Below are positions 8,522 through 16,172 of a stretch of DNA of 64,000 nt, piece after piece. This DNA comes from Bacillota bacterium (GTDB lineage Bacteria; Bacillota; Clostridia; Lachnospirales; Lachnospiraceae), in the NCBI GenBank assembly GCA_023414355.1, contig JAEZOB010000024.1, forward strand, positions 1 to 64,000. The letters are read 5' to 3'. The position numbers and the translations under genes were made by a program. Under the pieces are notes generated by a model. The model saw only the letters and a list, made by a program, of their open reading frames with translations, ran no database searches and was not told the DNA's origin. Numbering within the stretch: position 1 is the stretch's first letter; each line of letters begins with the position of its first letter.

Positions 8522-9043
8522 ATGCTGAAGAGATTTTATCCAAGAAGGTTAGCGGAATCCTCCTATACTATAGATTATGAAAAGCTATATCAGGAAGGTT
8601 ACCGTGGAATATTGTTCGATATTGATAATACTTTGGTAGAGCACGGAGCAGATGCCAGCGACAGGGCGATTGAGCTGTTCGCCAGATTAAAAGGAATCGG
8701 TTTTCAGACCTGTCTGATTTCGAATAACAGTGATGAGAGGGTACGTCGGTTCAATCGGAAGATCAATACCAATTATATTCATAAAGCGAATAAGCCCTCC
8801 GTAAAGAATTATATCAGGGCAACAAAAATCATGGGAACCAGAATCGATAATACCGTTTTTGTGGGGGATCAGTTGTTTACCGATGTATACGGTGCAAACC
8901 GGGTCGGAATGATGACTTACCTTGTGAAACCGATCCATCCAAAGGAGGAAATCCAGATTGTGCTGAAAAGAAAGCTGGAACGTATCGTGCTTCATTATTA
9001 CAGGAAGGATCTCGCGAAAGGCAAGATTAAGAAGGAAGTATGA
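8522..9043 (+). CDS. yqeG: YqeG-family HAD phosphatase (subclass IIIA)
   Basis: 173-residue HAD-superfamily hydrolase. Motif I is FDIDNTLVEHG (Asp at about 32 and 34), motif II is CLISNNS, the motif III lysine is in HKANKPS, and motif IV is VFVGDQLFTDV. Length and arrangement match YqeG. Its substrate is not firmly established; in B. subtilis yqeG precedes yqeH and aroE. Here it precedes aroK and aroQ, so an association with shikimate genes persists in altered form. GGAG at 8511-8514 sets the start. Confidence 0.9.
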   Translation: MLKRFYPRRLAESSYTIDYEKLYQEGYRGILFDIDNTLVEHGADASDRAIELFARLKGIGFQTCLISNNSDERVRRFNRKINTNYIHKANKPSVKNYIRATKIMGTRIDNTVFVGDQLFTDVYGANRVGMMTYLVKPIHPKEEIQIVLKRKLERIVLHYYRKDLAKGKIKKEV

Positions 9044-9075
9044 ATATAATTCTGAAGAATCCATAATAGAATTCA

Positions 9076-9095
9076 AACGAATTCAAGAATTCGTT
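9076..9095. other. Perfect small palindrome between yqeG and aroK
   Basis: AACGAATTC-AA-GAATTCGTT, a 9-bp perfect stem in the 105-bp intergenic space. No T tract follows, so it may be an mRNA-processing or stability hairpin rather than a terminator. Confidence 0.4.
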
Positions 9096-9148
9096 ATGGA
9101 AATTCATTATGAGCTTCTTCGATTTATTATTAGAGACTGAGGACAAGT

Positions 9149-9673
9149 ATGATGAAGCATAACATTATTCTAATCGGATTCATGGGTTCCGGTAAAACCA
9201 GCGTTGGAGAACGACTGGCAGAGCGATTGGGTTACCAGTTTCGCGATACGGACAGGCTGATTGAACAGAGGGCCGGAGATACCATTAATCATATATTTGC
9301 AGCTCATAGTGAAGAGTACTTTCGTGATTTGGAGACAGACCTTTTAAAGGAACTGAAGCCTGCTCTGGTGCATACGGTCTTATCAACAGGCGGAGGACTG
9401 CCACTTCGAGAAATTAATTCTAGTTTGTTGAAAGAGTTGGGGTTTGTGGTATACTTAAAGGCATCCGGACAGACAACGCTTCAGCGCCTTGCCGGGGACA
9501 AGACCAGACCTTTACTTCGAGGAGACGATAAGGAGCAAAAGGTCGGTAAGCTTTTGACGGAACGCATTCCCATCTATGAGAAAGCTGCGCATAAGATCAT
9601 TGTGACTGATGGCAGATCGATCAATGACATCAGGGATCTAATCATGGAAGCATATATGAAGTTAATCTATTAG
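9149..9673 (+). CDS. aroK: Shikimate kinase
   Basis: Phosphorylates shikimate at the 3-OH with ATP in the chorismate pathway. It has the P-loop GFMGSGKTSVG (about 10-20), DTDRLIE (shikimate/Mg binding), the FRDLE arginine, STGGGLPLR (the GGG shikimate-binding loop), the lid KTRPLLRGD, and the C-terminal RIPIYEKAA arginine-tyrosine motif. At 174 residues it is the usual size. Two adjacent ATGs (9149, 9152) follow GAGGA. It probably forms an operon with aroQ and the M24 peptidase downstream. Confidence 0.95.
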   Translation: MMKHNIILIGFMGSGKTSVGERLAERLGYQFRDTDRLIEQRAGDTINHIFAAHSEEYFRDLETDLLKELKPALVHTVLSTGGGLPLREINSSLLKELGFVVYLKASGQTTLQRLAGDKTRPLLRGDDKEQKVGKLLTERIPIYEKAAHKIIVTDGRSINDIRDLIMEAYMKLIY

Positions 9674-9739
9674 AGAGTCAGAAGAAAGGAAGGGTAGTTC
9701 GGACATGCTTTGGCAGGCTCGGATGAAATGGTAACAGGA

Positions 9740-10174
9740 ATGAGAATATTAGTGATCAACGGACCAAATCTTAATTTTTTGGGTATCAGAGAAAAGAGTA
9801 TCTATGGCGCACAGGATTATAACCATCTGCTCGGACTTTTGGAAGCTAAGGCGAAGAAGGAAGGAATCGTTGTGGATACCTTTCAGAGCAACAGTGAGGG
9901 CGGTATCATTGACCGAATTCAGAAATCCTATTATGATGAGGTGGACGGCATCATCATAAACCCCGGAGCCTATACCCATTATAGTTATGCGATTCGTGAT
10001 GCCCTCGCTTCCGTTACGGTCCCTAAGATAGAAGTACATATTTCAAATGTGCATCAGAGAGAAGAATTTCGACATACCTCCGTTACCGCTGCGTCCTGTA
10101 CCGGTCAGATTGTAGGACTTGGTTTACAGGGCTATCTATTGGCGATTGATGCGATTATGAAGATCAAAAATTAA
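9740..10174 (+). CDS. aroQ: Type II 3-dehydroquinate dehydratase
   Basis: Dodecameric trans-dehydratase converting 3-dehydroquinate to 3-dehydroshikimate. It has ILVINGPNLNFLGIRE at the N-terminus, SIYG with the catalytic tyrosine, QSNSEGGIIDRIQ, NPGAYTHYSYAIRDA, the catalytic histidine region VEVHISNVHQREEFRH (here with IEVHIS), and GLGLQGYLLA. The ATG at 9740 gives the usual 144 residues. In-frame TTG 9710 and ATG 9728 lie upstream. A 9-codon ORF (9705-9734), which has the best SD (AAGGAAGGG), overlaps this start region, so translation may be coupled. In B. subtilis aroQ, an M24 peptidase and efp are adjacent in the same order. Confidence 0.94.
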   Translation: MRILVINGPNLNFLGIREKSIYGAQDYNHLLGLLEAKAKKEGIVVDTFQSNSEGGIIDRIQKSYYDEVDGIIINPGAYTHYSYAIRDALASVTVPKIEVHISNVHQREEFRHTSVTAASCTGQIVGLGLQGYLLAIDAIMKIKN

Positions 10175-10199
10175 ATTATAGCTTTGAACAGGAGAAAGA

Positions 10200-11267
10200 A
10201 TGGATAATTATAAAAAAGTACAGGAACTATTGAAGAAGCTTTCCATTGATGCAATATTGATATCCAATGGAAACAATATGCGTTATGTGAGTGGATTTGC
10301 CGGAGAGACAGGCTATCTGTACATTTCCGAGACGAGACATGCGGTTGTGACTGATTTCAGGTACACTATTCAGGCTGAAATGGAAGCAGAGGGCTATGAA
10401 ATCATTACCATTGGAAACGGTGGCTATGAAGAGGCCTTGAATGACATCTTTAAGACAGAGAAGGTAAGTCGTCTTGGCTTTGAAGCGGAGGATATGCTTT
10501 ATGCCAAATACAGCAGCCTAAAGGACAAGCTACGGGTCGATGAGCTGGTGCCGATTGGGAGCCAGATTACTGCAATGCGTAGAATTAAAACAGCAAAAGA
10601 GCTTGAGATGATCAAGAAGGCAGAAGCAATCGGAGATCAGGTCTTTATCGAAATACTTGACTTTCTGCAACCTGGTATGACCGAGCTTGAGATCGCAGCA
10701 AGAATAGAGTATTTATTGAAGCTAAAGGGTGCGCAGGGAATCAGCTTTAATGCTATCGTTGCTTCGGGTGTGAATTCCTCCATGCCGCATGCGGTTCCTT
10801 CTCATAAGAAGATTGAGAAGGGTGACTTCCTGACGATGGATTTTGGCTGTATCTACGATGGCTACTGCTCCGATATGACGAGAACGATCGTCATCGGAAA
10901 GGCATCCCAGAAACAGAAGGAGGTCTATGATATCGTGCTTCGTGCTCAGCTGGCTGCGCTTGATTTCATTAAAGCAGGACTGAAGGGTAAGGAAGTGGAT
11001 AAGATTGCCCGAGATATCATCTATAAGGCCGGCTATGAAGGCTGCTTCGGGCATGGGCTGGGTCACAGTGTAGGCCTTTTCATTCATGAGAACCCAAGAT
11101 TATCCATGCTTGAAGAGGATGTACTTGAGGTGGGTATGACTGAGACAGTGGAACCCGGTGTCTACATCAAAGGCTTCGGCGGTGTGCGAATTGAAGACTT
11201 GGTTGTTGTTACGAAGGAAGGACATGAGAATTTTACATTTTCAGAGAAAAAATTAATCGAGTTGTAG
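10200..11267 (+). CDS. M24-family aminopeptidase P (Xaa-Pro)
   Basis: Cytoplasmic dinuclear-metal peptidase, 355 residues, removing N-terminal residues before proline. The creatinase-like N-terminal domain (about 1-125) precedes the pita-bread catalytic domain. Metal ligands are visible in order: Asp in TMDFGCIYDGYCSDMTRT (two aspartates), His in GHGLGHSVG, Glu in ETVEPG and Glu in GVRIEDLVVV. It corresponds in position to B. subtilis YqhT between aroQ and efp. AGGAG at 10190-10194 sets the start at ATG 10200. Confidence 0.93.
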   Translation: MDNYKKVQELLKKLSIDAILISNGNNMRYVSGFAGETGYLYISETRHAVVTDFRYTIQAEMEAEGYEIITIGNGGYEEALNDIFKTEKVSRLGFEAEDMLYAKYSSLKDKLRVDELVPIGSQITAMRRIKTAKELEMIKKAEAIGDQVFIEILDFLQPGMTELEIAARIEYLLKLKGAQGISFNAIVASGVNSSMPHAVPSHKKIEKGDFLTMDFGCIYDGYCSDMTRTIVIGKASQKQKEVYDIVLRAQLAALDFIKAGLKGKEVDKIARDIIYKAGYEGCFGHGLGHSVGLFIHENPRLSMLEEDVLEVGMTETVEPGVYIKGFGGVRIEDLVVVTKEGHENFTFSEKKLIEL

Positions 11268-11380
11268 GATAAAAATATCTTTTTTACACAATTTTTAGCC
11301 AGGCTCGAAAAAAACTGTTGCAAAATAGACCAGGCTATTATAAACTTAAGAGTAGTCAATTTTAAGGAGGATTTTTGAGT

Positions 11381-11938
11381 ATGATTTCTGCAGGCGATTT
11401 CAGAAACGGTCTGACGATTGAAATGGATAATAACGTATACCAGATAATAGAATTTCAGCATGTAAAACCGGGTAAAGGTGCAGCGTTCGTAAGAACAAAA
11501 TTAAAGAACATCAAAAATGGTGGTGTGGTAGAAAGAACTTTCCGCCCGACAGAAAAATATCCGCAGGCGCACATCGAAAGAAGCGATATGCAGTTCTTAT
11601 ACTCTGATGGTGATCTTTATCACTTCATGAATGTGGAATCCTTTGAGCAGATCGGTATGACACAAGACGCTATTGGCGATTCTCTCAAATTCGTTAAGGA
11701 AAACGAGATGGTTAAGATGCTGTCCCATGGCGGTCAGGTATTTGCTATCGAGCCTCCGTTATTTGTTGAATTAGTTATTACTGATACAGAGCCCGGCTTC
11801 AAGGGCGATACAGCTCAGGGTGCCAGCAAGCCCGCAGTTGTTGAGACAGGTGCTACCGTATATGTTCCTTTATTCGTTGAGCAGGGTGACAAGATTCAGA
11901 TTGACACCAGATCCGGCGAATATATGAAGAGAGTATAG
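11381..11938 (+). CDS. efp: Elongation factor P
   Basis: Ribosome-binding factor that relieves stalling at polyproline stretches. 185 residues with three beta-barrel domains: the KOW-like N-domain (1-65), the central OB domain, and the C-terminal OB domain ending DTRSGEYMKRV. The tip loop of domain I is KPGKGAAFVR, so the residue normally modified or exposed is lysine. A TTG lies at 11375, but AAGGAGG at 11364-11370 fits ATG 11381 (10-nt spacing). The 3' end of this gene and its terminator are the apparent source of repeats scattered over the next 9 kb. Confidence 0.97.
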   Translation: MISAGDFRNGLTIEMDNNVYQIIEFQHVKPGKGAAFVRTKLKNIKNGGVVERTFRPTEKYPQAHIERSDMQFLYSDGDLYHFMNVESFEQIGMTQDAIGDSLKFVKENEMVKMLSHGGQVFAIEPPLFVELVITDTEPGFKGDTAQGASKPAVVETGATVYVPLFVEQGDKIQIDTRSGEYMKRV

Positions 11939-11959
11939 TCGAGTATCAAAGATTAATAT

Positions 11960-12008
11960 GAGCGCAATCCTGGGAAAATCAAGGTTTTCTGGGGGTTGCG
12001 CTTTTTTA
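11960..12008 (+). terminator. efp terminator, repeat copy R1
   Basis: GAGCGCAATCC pairs with GGGTTGCGC around an inner GGGAAAA/TTTTC arm, followed by TTTTTT. It is the first of six similar hairpins (R1-R6) found at 11960, 13228, 14608, 15864, 19544 and 20740. Confidence 0.9.
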
Positions 12009-12060
12009 TATTGTGTGATAAACAGTGAAAGATAGCGTAAGACCACATGAGACAATGAGC

Positions 12061-12082
12061 GTAGCTTACAAATAGCTAACAA
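12061..12082. repeat. 22-bp direct repeat, left copy
   Basis: GTAGCTTACAAATAGCTAAC followed by AA. It recurs with three differences at 13070-13091, so the pair brackets the unknown gene at 12280. A matching GAGACA lies before both copies. Confidence 0.7.
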
Positions 12083-12279
12083 TATGAAATAGTTTATTTT
12101 TAAGAGTACAGGTTAATAATATAATTTTTTAGACGTAGTTTTTAAAAAAATATAGTATCTTCAATAGATGTAATGTATAATAAAACCATATAATTCGACG
12201 AATCAGATCCTTATGAAAGGTAAATTTTTTATTCATTGTACCGACTGTGTAAAATTAATTTTGTTTATGGAGAGAATGA

Positions 12280-12831
12280 ATGGATGCATTAGAATTTAAC
12301 TGTTTATATGATGAAAAAGTGACATCAAAGTTAGTTCAGTTGGGATTTATAAATAAAGGACATTCGTTATTTCATGTTACTGATGATGGCATATTAGCGC
12401 TTATTAGATCTAGCTATCGAGGGCTAAGGTTGGCAAGATTTATGTTATGCTTCCGACATAAGTTTGTTAAGGACTTAGACGGAAAAGAGGATAACTACTA
12501 TAGTATTAACCCGAATGATTACCCGTTTAAAGAATTACCTAAAGAGCTACTAAATCTCAATTTATCAAAATGGCACTATGAACCAAGATATGTTGGGATG
12601 GGATATTATTATCAAGAACTGAACTATGATATTGCAAATTATGGTGAAATTGAAACAGAATTAAATATCATATACTTAGCTGCTTCTCAATATGGTATTG
12701 CATGGATGAATATGCTTAGTCCTGAAGAAGCATTAAGACAACTAAAGAAGTATAATAAAAAGGCTGTTACTGAAGTTGATTGGATAAATGATTATAATAG
12801 CTACTTTATGAGAAGTAGCAAGCATATATAA
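12280..12831 (+). CDS. Unknown protein, DUF4304-like
   Basis: 183 residues, soluble, no signal peptide. The N-terminus (about 12-60) reads as a helix, then KLVQLGFINKGHSLFHVTDD followed by strands, resembling DUF4304-type proteins in which a poorly conserved beta sheet follows an LGF motif. I am not certain of that assignment. The middle is tyrosine-rich (YVGMGYYYQELNYD). GGAGAG at 12269-12274 sets the start. The gene is AT-richer than the backbone and sits alone between two 22-bp direct repeats and between terminator copies R1 and R2, as expected of recently acquired cargo. Confidence 0.7.
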   Translation: MDALEFNCLYDEKVTSKLVQLGFINKGHSLFHVTDDGILALIRSSYRGLRLARFMLCFRHKFVKDLDGKEDNYYSINPNDYPFKELPKELLNLNLSKWHYEPRYVGMGYYYQELNYDIANYGEIETELNIIYLAASQYGIAWMNMLSPEEALRQLKKYNKKAVTEVDWINDYNSYFMRSSKHI

Positions 12832-13069
12832 TAAGATAGTAAATTTAAATACGATTTATTTAAGAATATTTCAGAAAGATAAACTAGATGATTGTGAGAT
12901 GAACTTTGCTATATTTCAAAAATGATTACAATGGATGACATATTGTATATTGGTTTGATAACTAAGCTTAGTTAGAGACTTATTATGTTATTACATATCA
13001 ATTAAGAATTACAATGATAACGAAATTGATTTTATACAAGTTAATAAGAGACAGTGTAGAACCGGTACG

Positions 13070-13091
13070 GTAGCTTACAGGTAGCTAGCAA
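13070..13091. repeat. 22-bp direct repeat, right copy
   Basis: GTAGCTTACAGGTAGCTAGC followed by AA, the partner of 12061-12082. It lies 50 bp before the efp-tail duplication. Confidence 0.7.
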
Positions 13092-13136
13092 AAAGGATTG
13101 AAAGTACATTATTTAAAGGCTTCCAAATTAAAGAGA

Positions 13137-13227
13137 GTATAGTCCCGCGAAGTACATGCGGGCCATTAGAAGAACTACGATGTTCGTGCAGTGGCACTCA
13201 CACGTTGTTCTTTCAGATTAATAATAT
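13137..13227 (+). repeat. Duplicated efp 3' tail with an inserted palindrome
   Basis: AAAGAGAGTATAGTC repeats the last codons and stop of efp (11925-11940, GAAGAGAGTATAGTC). Next come a hairpin (CCCGC...GCGGG) and a second stem (GAACTACG/CGTTGTTC). The text then returns to CAGATTAATAATATG, which matches the sequence just before terminator R1. It is therefore an efp 3' end with about 75 bp inserted. The same tail plus the first hairpin (CTGC...GCAG, compensating changes) precedes R5 at 19506. With R2 and the right 22-bp repeat, this accounts for the non-coding 12832-13454 stretch. Confidence 0.7.
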
Positions 13228-13277
13228 GAGCGCAATCCAAGGAAAATCAAGGCTTTCCGGGGGTTGCGCTTTTTTTG
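13228..13277 (+). terminator. Terminator-like hairpin, repeat copy R2
   Basis: GAGCGCAATCC...GGGTTGCGC with a long T tail, nearly identical to the efp terminator R1. Confidence 0.88.
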
Positions 13278-13353
13278 TTTAGCCTTTCTGTTTATATAAC
13301 AAAACATAAATTTTAAAAAGCAAAATAAACTTTGCAAAAAATGCAAAATGCAC

Positions 13354-13395
13354 TTGACAATTAGTGCAAAGCATACTATGCTAAAAGTGCAAAGC
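13354..13395 (+). promoter_or_regulatory. Promoter with two direct operator-like repeats
   Basis: TTGACA (13354-13359), 17 bp, TATGCT (13377-13382). Two AGTGCAAAGC repeats (13363-13372 and 13386-13395, spaced 23 bp) overlap the core and flank the -10. Further TTTGCA/TGCAAA words lie just upstream. They are plausible binding sites for the XRE regulator encoded at 13819, giving autoregulation; this is inferred from position. Confidence 0.6.
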
Positions 13396-13454
13396 GAGCT
13401 ATGCAGTGTTAAATGATAAAATATAAAAATTTAAAGATGCGGAGGAAATGTAAT

Positions 13455-13721
13455 ATGGATAAGGACTTAGAGTTAATGAGAAGGAAATTGGAACAGAGAG
13501 TAAAGAAGCTGAGAGTGTTGTTTGGGTGTGTTTGTACACTGATTGCATGCACTGTTGCAATTAGATCCCATTTCGTTGGTGCAGGTGAGAAGTATGCAGA
13601 TTTAGTAGCCGGATGTATTATGGGAATATTAATTGGTCTTGATTTAATTATGATGATTTATTTTAATAAATATAGTGAAGCATTAAAAGATAATAACAAG
13701 TTAGAAAAATTGTACTGGTAG
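13455..13721 (+). CDS. Small membrane protein, short paralogue
   Basis: 88 residues: a charged N-terminal helix (MDKDLELMRRKLEQRVKKL), a TM helix (LFGCVCTLIACTVAI), a loop containing GEKYADLVAGC, a second TM helix (MGILIGLDLIMMIYF), then KYSEALKDNNKLEKLYW. It aligns along its length with the first half of the protein at 14027, which shares GxxYADxxAGxxxGILIxLDxxM and LKDxxKLxxLY. It stops where the paralogue continues with two more TM helices, so it is a truncated duplicate or a natural short form. GGAGG at 13441-13445 favours ATG 13455. No known family recognised. Confidence 0.72.
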   Translation: MDKDLELMRRKLEQRVKKLRVLFGCVCTLIACTVAIRSHFVGAGEKYADLVAGCIMGILIGLDLIMMIYFNKYSEALKDNNKLEKLYW

Positions 13722-13818
13722 ATAATTGACTGGACAAAATCCATTAGACGCAGTATGCATAGAAAACTATACTATAACTGCAGAGCAAACTAATCATTTG
13801 AATTAAGAGGGTGCAAAA

Positions 13819-14022
13819 ATGAAAACAAGAATCAGGGAATTGCGGAAAGAAAGGAAGCTGTCACAGGAAGAGTTAGCTATTGAGGTTGGAACAACCAGAC
13901 AGACAATAACCTCGATAGAGGTGGAAAAATATACTGCTTCTTTAGCTCTGGCATATAAGATTGCTCATTATTTTGGATTAACAATTGAAGAAGTATTTGA
14001 TTTTAGTGACCTGGAGGAATAG
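13819..14022 (+). CDS. XRE-family transcriptional regulator
   Basis: 67-residue stand-alone Cro/CI-type helix-turn-helix protein. RIRELRKERKLSQEELAIEVGTTRQTITSIEVEK covers helices 1-4 and YKIAHYFGLTIEEVFDF the last helix. It contains no sensor domain. It lies 4 bp before the membrane protein gene at 14027 and downstream of a related one, a pairing of small HTH and membrane protein common in Firmicutes, where the HTH often represses its own operon. Its likely sites are the repeats at 13363-13395. The start is ATG 13819 after GAGGGTG. Confidence 0.9.
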   Translation: MKTRIRELRKERKLSQEELAIEVGTTRQTITSIEVEKYTASLALAYKIAHYFGLTIEEVFDFSDLEE

Positions 14023-14026
14023 GAAA

Positions 14027-14506
14027 ATGGATAAGAAATTAGAAGAAATGAAAAAGATAATGCAAAAGAGAGTGAGAGTTTTAAGTGTATTTTCTGGGGT
14101 TATAGTCATATTTATCATATGTGCAATTACGAATGTGGTTCATCCTTTTATTGGCGGAGAGAACTATGCGGATTTTATGGCAGGATTTCAGGTTGGAATA
14201 CTTATCGCACTAGATATTGTAATGCTATTTTATAATACCAAATATAGAGCAGCTTTAAAGGATGAGAAGAAATTAAAACTGTTGTATCTTGAAGAAACTG
14301 ATGAGAGGGTAAAATACATTGAGCAGATGGCTGGTAAGAGCAGTTACAAGTACGTTGTATGTATTTTAATTATTGCTGCATGCATTGTAGGGTATTTTAG
14401 TGTTGCGGCTTTCGTGGCTTTGCTGGGAGCTGCTATGGTAGAAGTAGCGGTTACGGTGATTTTAAGTTTATACTATACTAAAAAAATGACCGGTAATGAA
14501 AATTAG
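14027..14506 (+). CDS. Four-TM membrane protein of unknown function
   Basis: 159 residues. The order is an N-terminal amphipathic segment (KLEEMKKIMQKRV), TM1 (VFSGVIVIFIICAI), a loop with GGENYADFMAG, TM2 (VGILIALDIVMLFY), a cytoplasmic loop with LYLEETDERVKYIEQMAGK, TM3 and TM4. The LYxxxTDER segment is typical of small membrane proteins paired with XRE regulators. The N-terminal half is paralogous to the protein at 13455. GGAGG (14013-14017) overlaps the end of the XRE gene, so the two are co-translated. Function unknown. Confidence 0.78.
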   Translation: MDKKLEEMKKIMQKRVRVLSVFSGVIVIFIICAITNVVHPFIGGENYADFMAGFQVGILIALDIVMLFYNTKYRAALKDEKKLKLLYLEETDERVKYIEQMAGKSSYKYVVCILIIAACIVGYFSVAAFVALLGAAMVEVAVTVILSLYYTKKMTGNEN

Positions 14507-14607
14507 ATAGTAATATTGAGCGATGTAAAATAAATCACATTGGAGATTTGTGCCTGCGCAATCCTCGGTACAAGTTAATTCGAAGGGTAGTTAATTAAGA
14601 ATGATTT

Positions 14608-14652
14608 GAGCGCAATCCTAGGGAGATCAAGTTTCCCGGGGTTGCGTTTTTT
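14608..14652 (+). terminator. Terminator-like hairpin, repeat copy R3
   Basis: GAGCGCAATCC...GGGGTTGCGT followed by TTTTTTG. The stem arms are conserved with R1 and the inner arm GGGAGA/TCCC has changed. The surrounding 14507-14893 region shows no other gene. Confidence 0.85.
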
Positions 14653-14893
14653 GTGATTTGCAATTATTAATAAGAGGTATGGATGGCATTATTATGAATT
14701 ATGAAATAGATTGACTAAAGTAATTTGATTATCTATAATATCACCAAATCAACTCCATAAAATGGGTGTTTGACAAATTAATTAACTAGACTTGGATAGA
14801 TCAATATGTTTAAAACTCTCATAGAAAAATGACCAAAGAGAGGATTGTTATTGAGACTCTTGATATACTTGTGAATGAAAGGAGATGTGCTAT

Positions 14894-15824
14894 TTGGACT
14901 GGAACATAAGGTTAAACAGAGCGATTGATTATATTGAAGAGAACCTATGTAATGAAATTGATTTTGATTATGCTGCTAAATTAGCATTTTGTTCTCGTAA
15001 TGATTTATCAAATATGTTTTTTGTTGTAACAGGAATTCAGTTAAGCGAATACATCAGGCGCCGACGTCTTTCGCTAGCCGCATTAGAACTACAGAACAGT
15101 GATGAAAAAATCATAGATATATCCATGAAATATGGTTATTCGTCGCCGACGTCTTTCGCTAGCCGCATTAGAACTACAGAACAGTGATGAAAAAATCATA
15201 GATATATCCATGAAATATGGTTATTCGTCGCCGACTGCATTTAACAGAGCATTTCAAAATCAACATAAGGCATCACCTCAATATGCAAGAAGCCGGAAGA
15301 TATTTACTAATTCCTATCCTCGCATCACTTTCCAAATCATATTGAATGGAGAGGTTAAAATGAAGTGCAGAATTGAGAAAAAAGAGGCTTTTAAAGTAGT
15401 TGGAGTCAAGAAAACATTCCGAAATGATATGGTGGAGAATTTAATACCATATTTCTGGCGTGATTTACCACAAGAAACCTATGAAGAAATCATAAAGCAA
15501 TCTAATGGTGAGCCAAAAGGGTTGTTAGGGTTATGTGCTAACTTTGACAATGAGCATACATTTGATTATTACATTGCAACCTCAACTAAAAACTCTGAGG
15601 TACAAGGTTTAGACCAGATCGATATTCCCGAAGCAACATGGGCAATTTTTGAGGCTGAGGGTACATTATTGGAGTTAGTAAATCGTATATGGCAGGAATG
15701 GTTCCCATCATCCGGATACAGAAGGGCGGATATTTCTATTCCTGATGTTGAAGTATATTTTGATTATGACTTCCCGAAAGAAAACTATACTTATGAACTT
15801 TGGTATCCTGTTGTAAAGGAATAA
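14894..15824 (+). pseudogene. AraC-family regulator with GyrI-like domain, frameshifted by an 85-bp tandem duplication
   Basis: The first part (TTG start at 14894 after AAGGAG) encodes an AraC HTH domain: WNIRLNRAIDYIEENL, LAFCSRNDLSNMFFVVTG, and YIRRRRLSLAALEL. It then enters a second, perfect copy of 85 bp (15059-15143 repeated at 15144-15228). Because 85 is not a multiple of three, the frame shifts and ends after SRIRTTEQ at 15187. Deleting one copy restores a single frame through DISMKYGYSSPTAFNRAFQ to a C-terminal GyrI-like effector domain (about 155 residues, with VVGVKKTF, WAIFEAEG and NYTYELWYPV) ending at 15824. Both halves are otherwise intact, so the mutation is recent or reversible. 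Confidence 0.9.
15059..15228. repeat. Perfect 85-bp tandem duplication
   Basis: Two identical 85-bp units, with CGCCGAC at 15059, 15144 and 15229. In the ancestral single-copy sequence CGCCGAC would occur twice, 85 bp apart, so slippage or recombination between these 7-bp microhomologies explains both the gain and a possible loss of the repeat. Confidence 0.95.
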
Positions 15825-15863
15825 TCCTATAATTAAGACTAAAATTGTTCATTAGCTTAAGAT

Positions 15864-15908
15864 GAGCGTAATCCATGGAGTATGAGGTTTTCGTGGGTTG
15901 CGCTTTTT
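15864..15908 (+). terminator. Terminator-like hairpin, repeat copy R4
   Basis: GAGCGTAATCC...GGGTTGCGC then TTTTTG, 40 bp after the AraC-type gene. Otherwise the 15825-16172 stretch holds an in-frame 40-codon extension of the next gene and no separate gene. Confidence 0.82.
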
Positions 15909-16172
15909 GATTTATTGAGTAGTTAAAAATATTTTGGTTATTGCTAGCAATCAATATATTGTTATTGTATAATATAACCAAATATACATAGCATGTTTTC
16001 AAAATTTATACAATGATTGATATGTTGAAATCGGGGGAAGGTGTAGTGTTGGGTGATCCTTTTGCCGGAATGGAATATAGCAGAAGTTCCATCGTTGTCT
16101 CTTTATACGGAGGTAGTTCATGGAGATGGATTTGACCTTCAAACTCAAAATTTTATATATGGGATGGTGAAA

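Noticed and set aside
9044..9148. Terminator between yqeG and aroK
   Set aside because: The palindrome at 9076-9095 has no T tract; read-through is equally likely, so it is listed only as a palindrome.
11375..11377. TTG start for efp
   Set aside because: It is only 4 nt from the SD; ATG 11381 matches the family N-terminus.
14885..15187. A 100-residue stand-alone AraC protein followed by a separate 230-residue protein
   Set aside because: Both contain copies of the same 85-bp duplication and join into one normal gene if one unit is removed, so they are one broken gene.
16053..16172. A 40-residue N-terminal extension of the acetyltransferase
   Set aside because: It does not resemble the acetyltransferase family start; it could be a remnant, but nothing confirms a separate gene.
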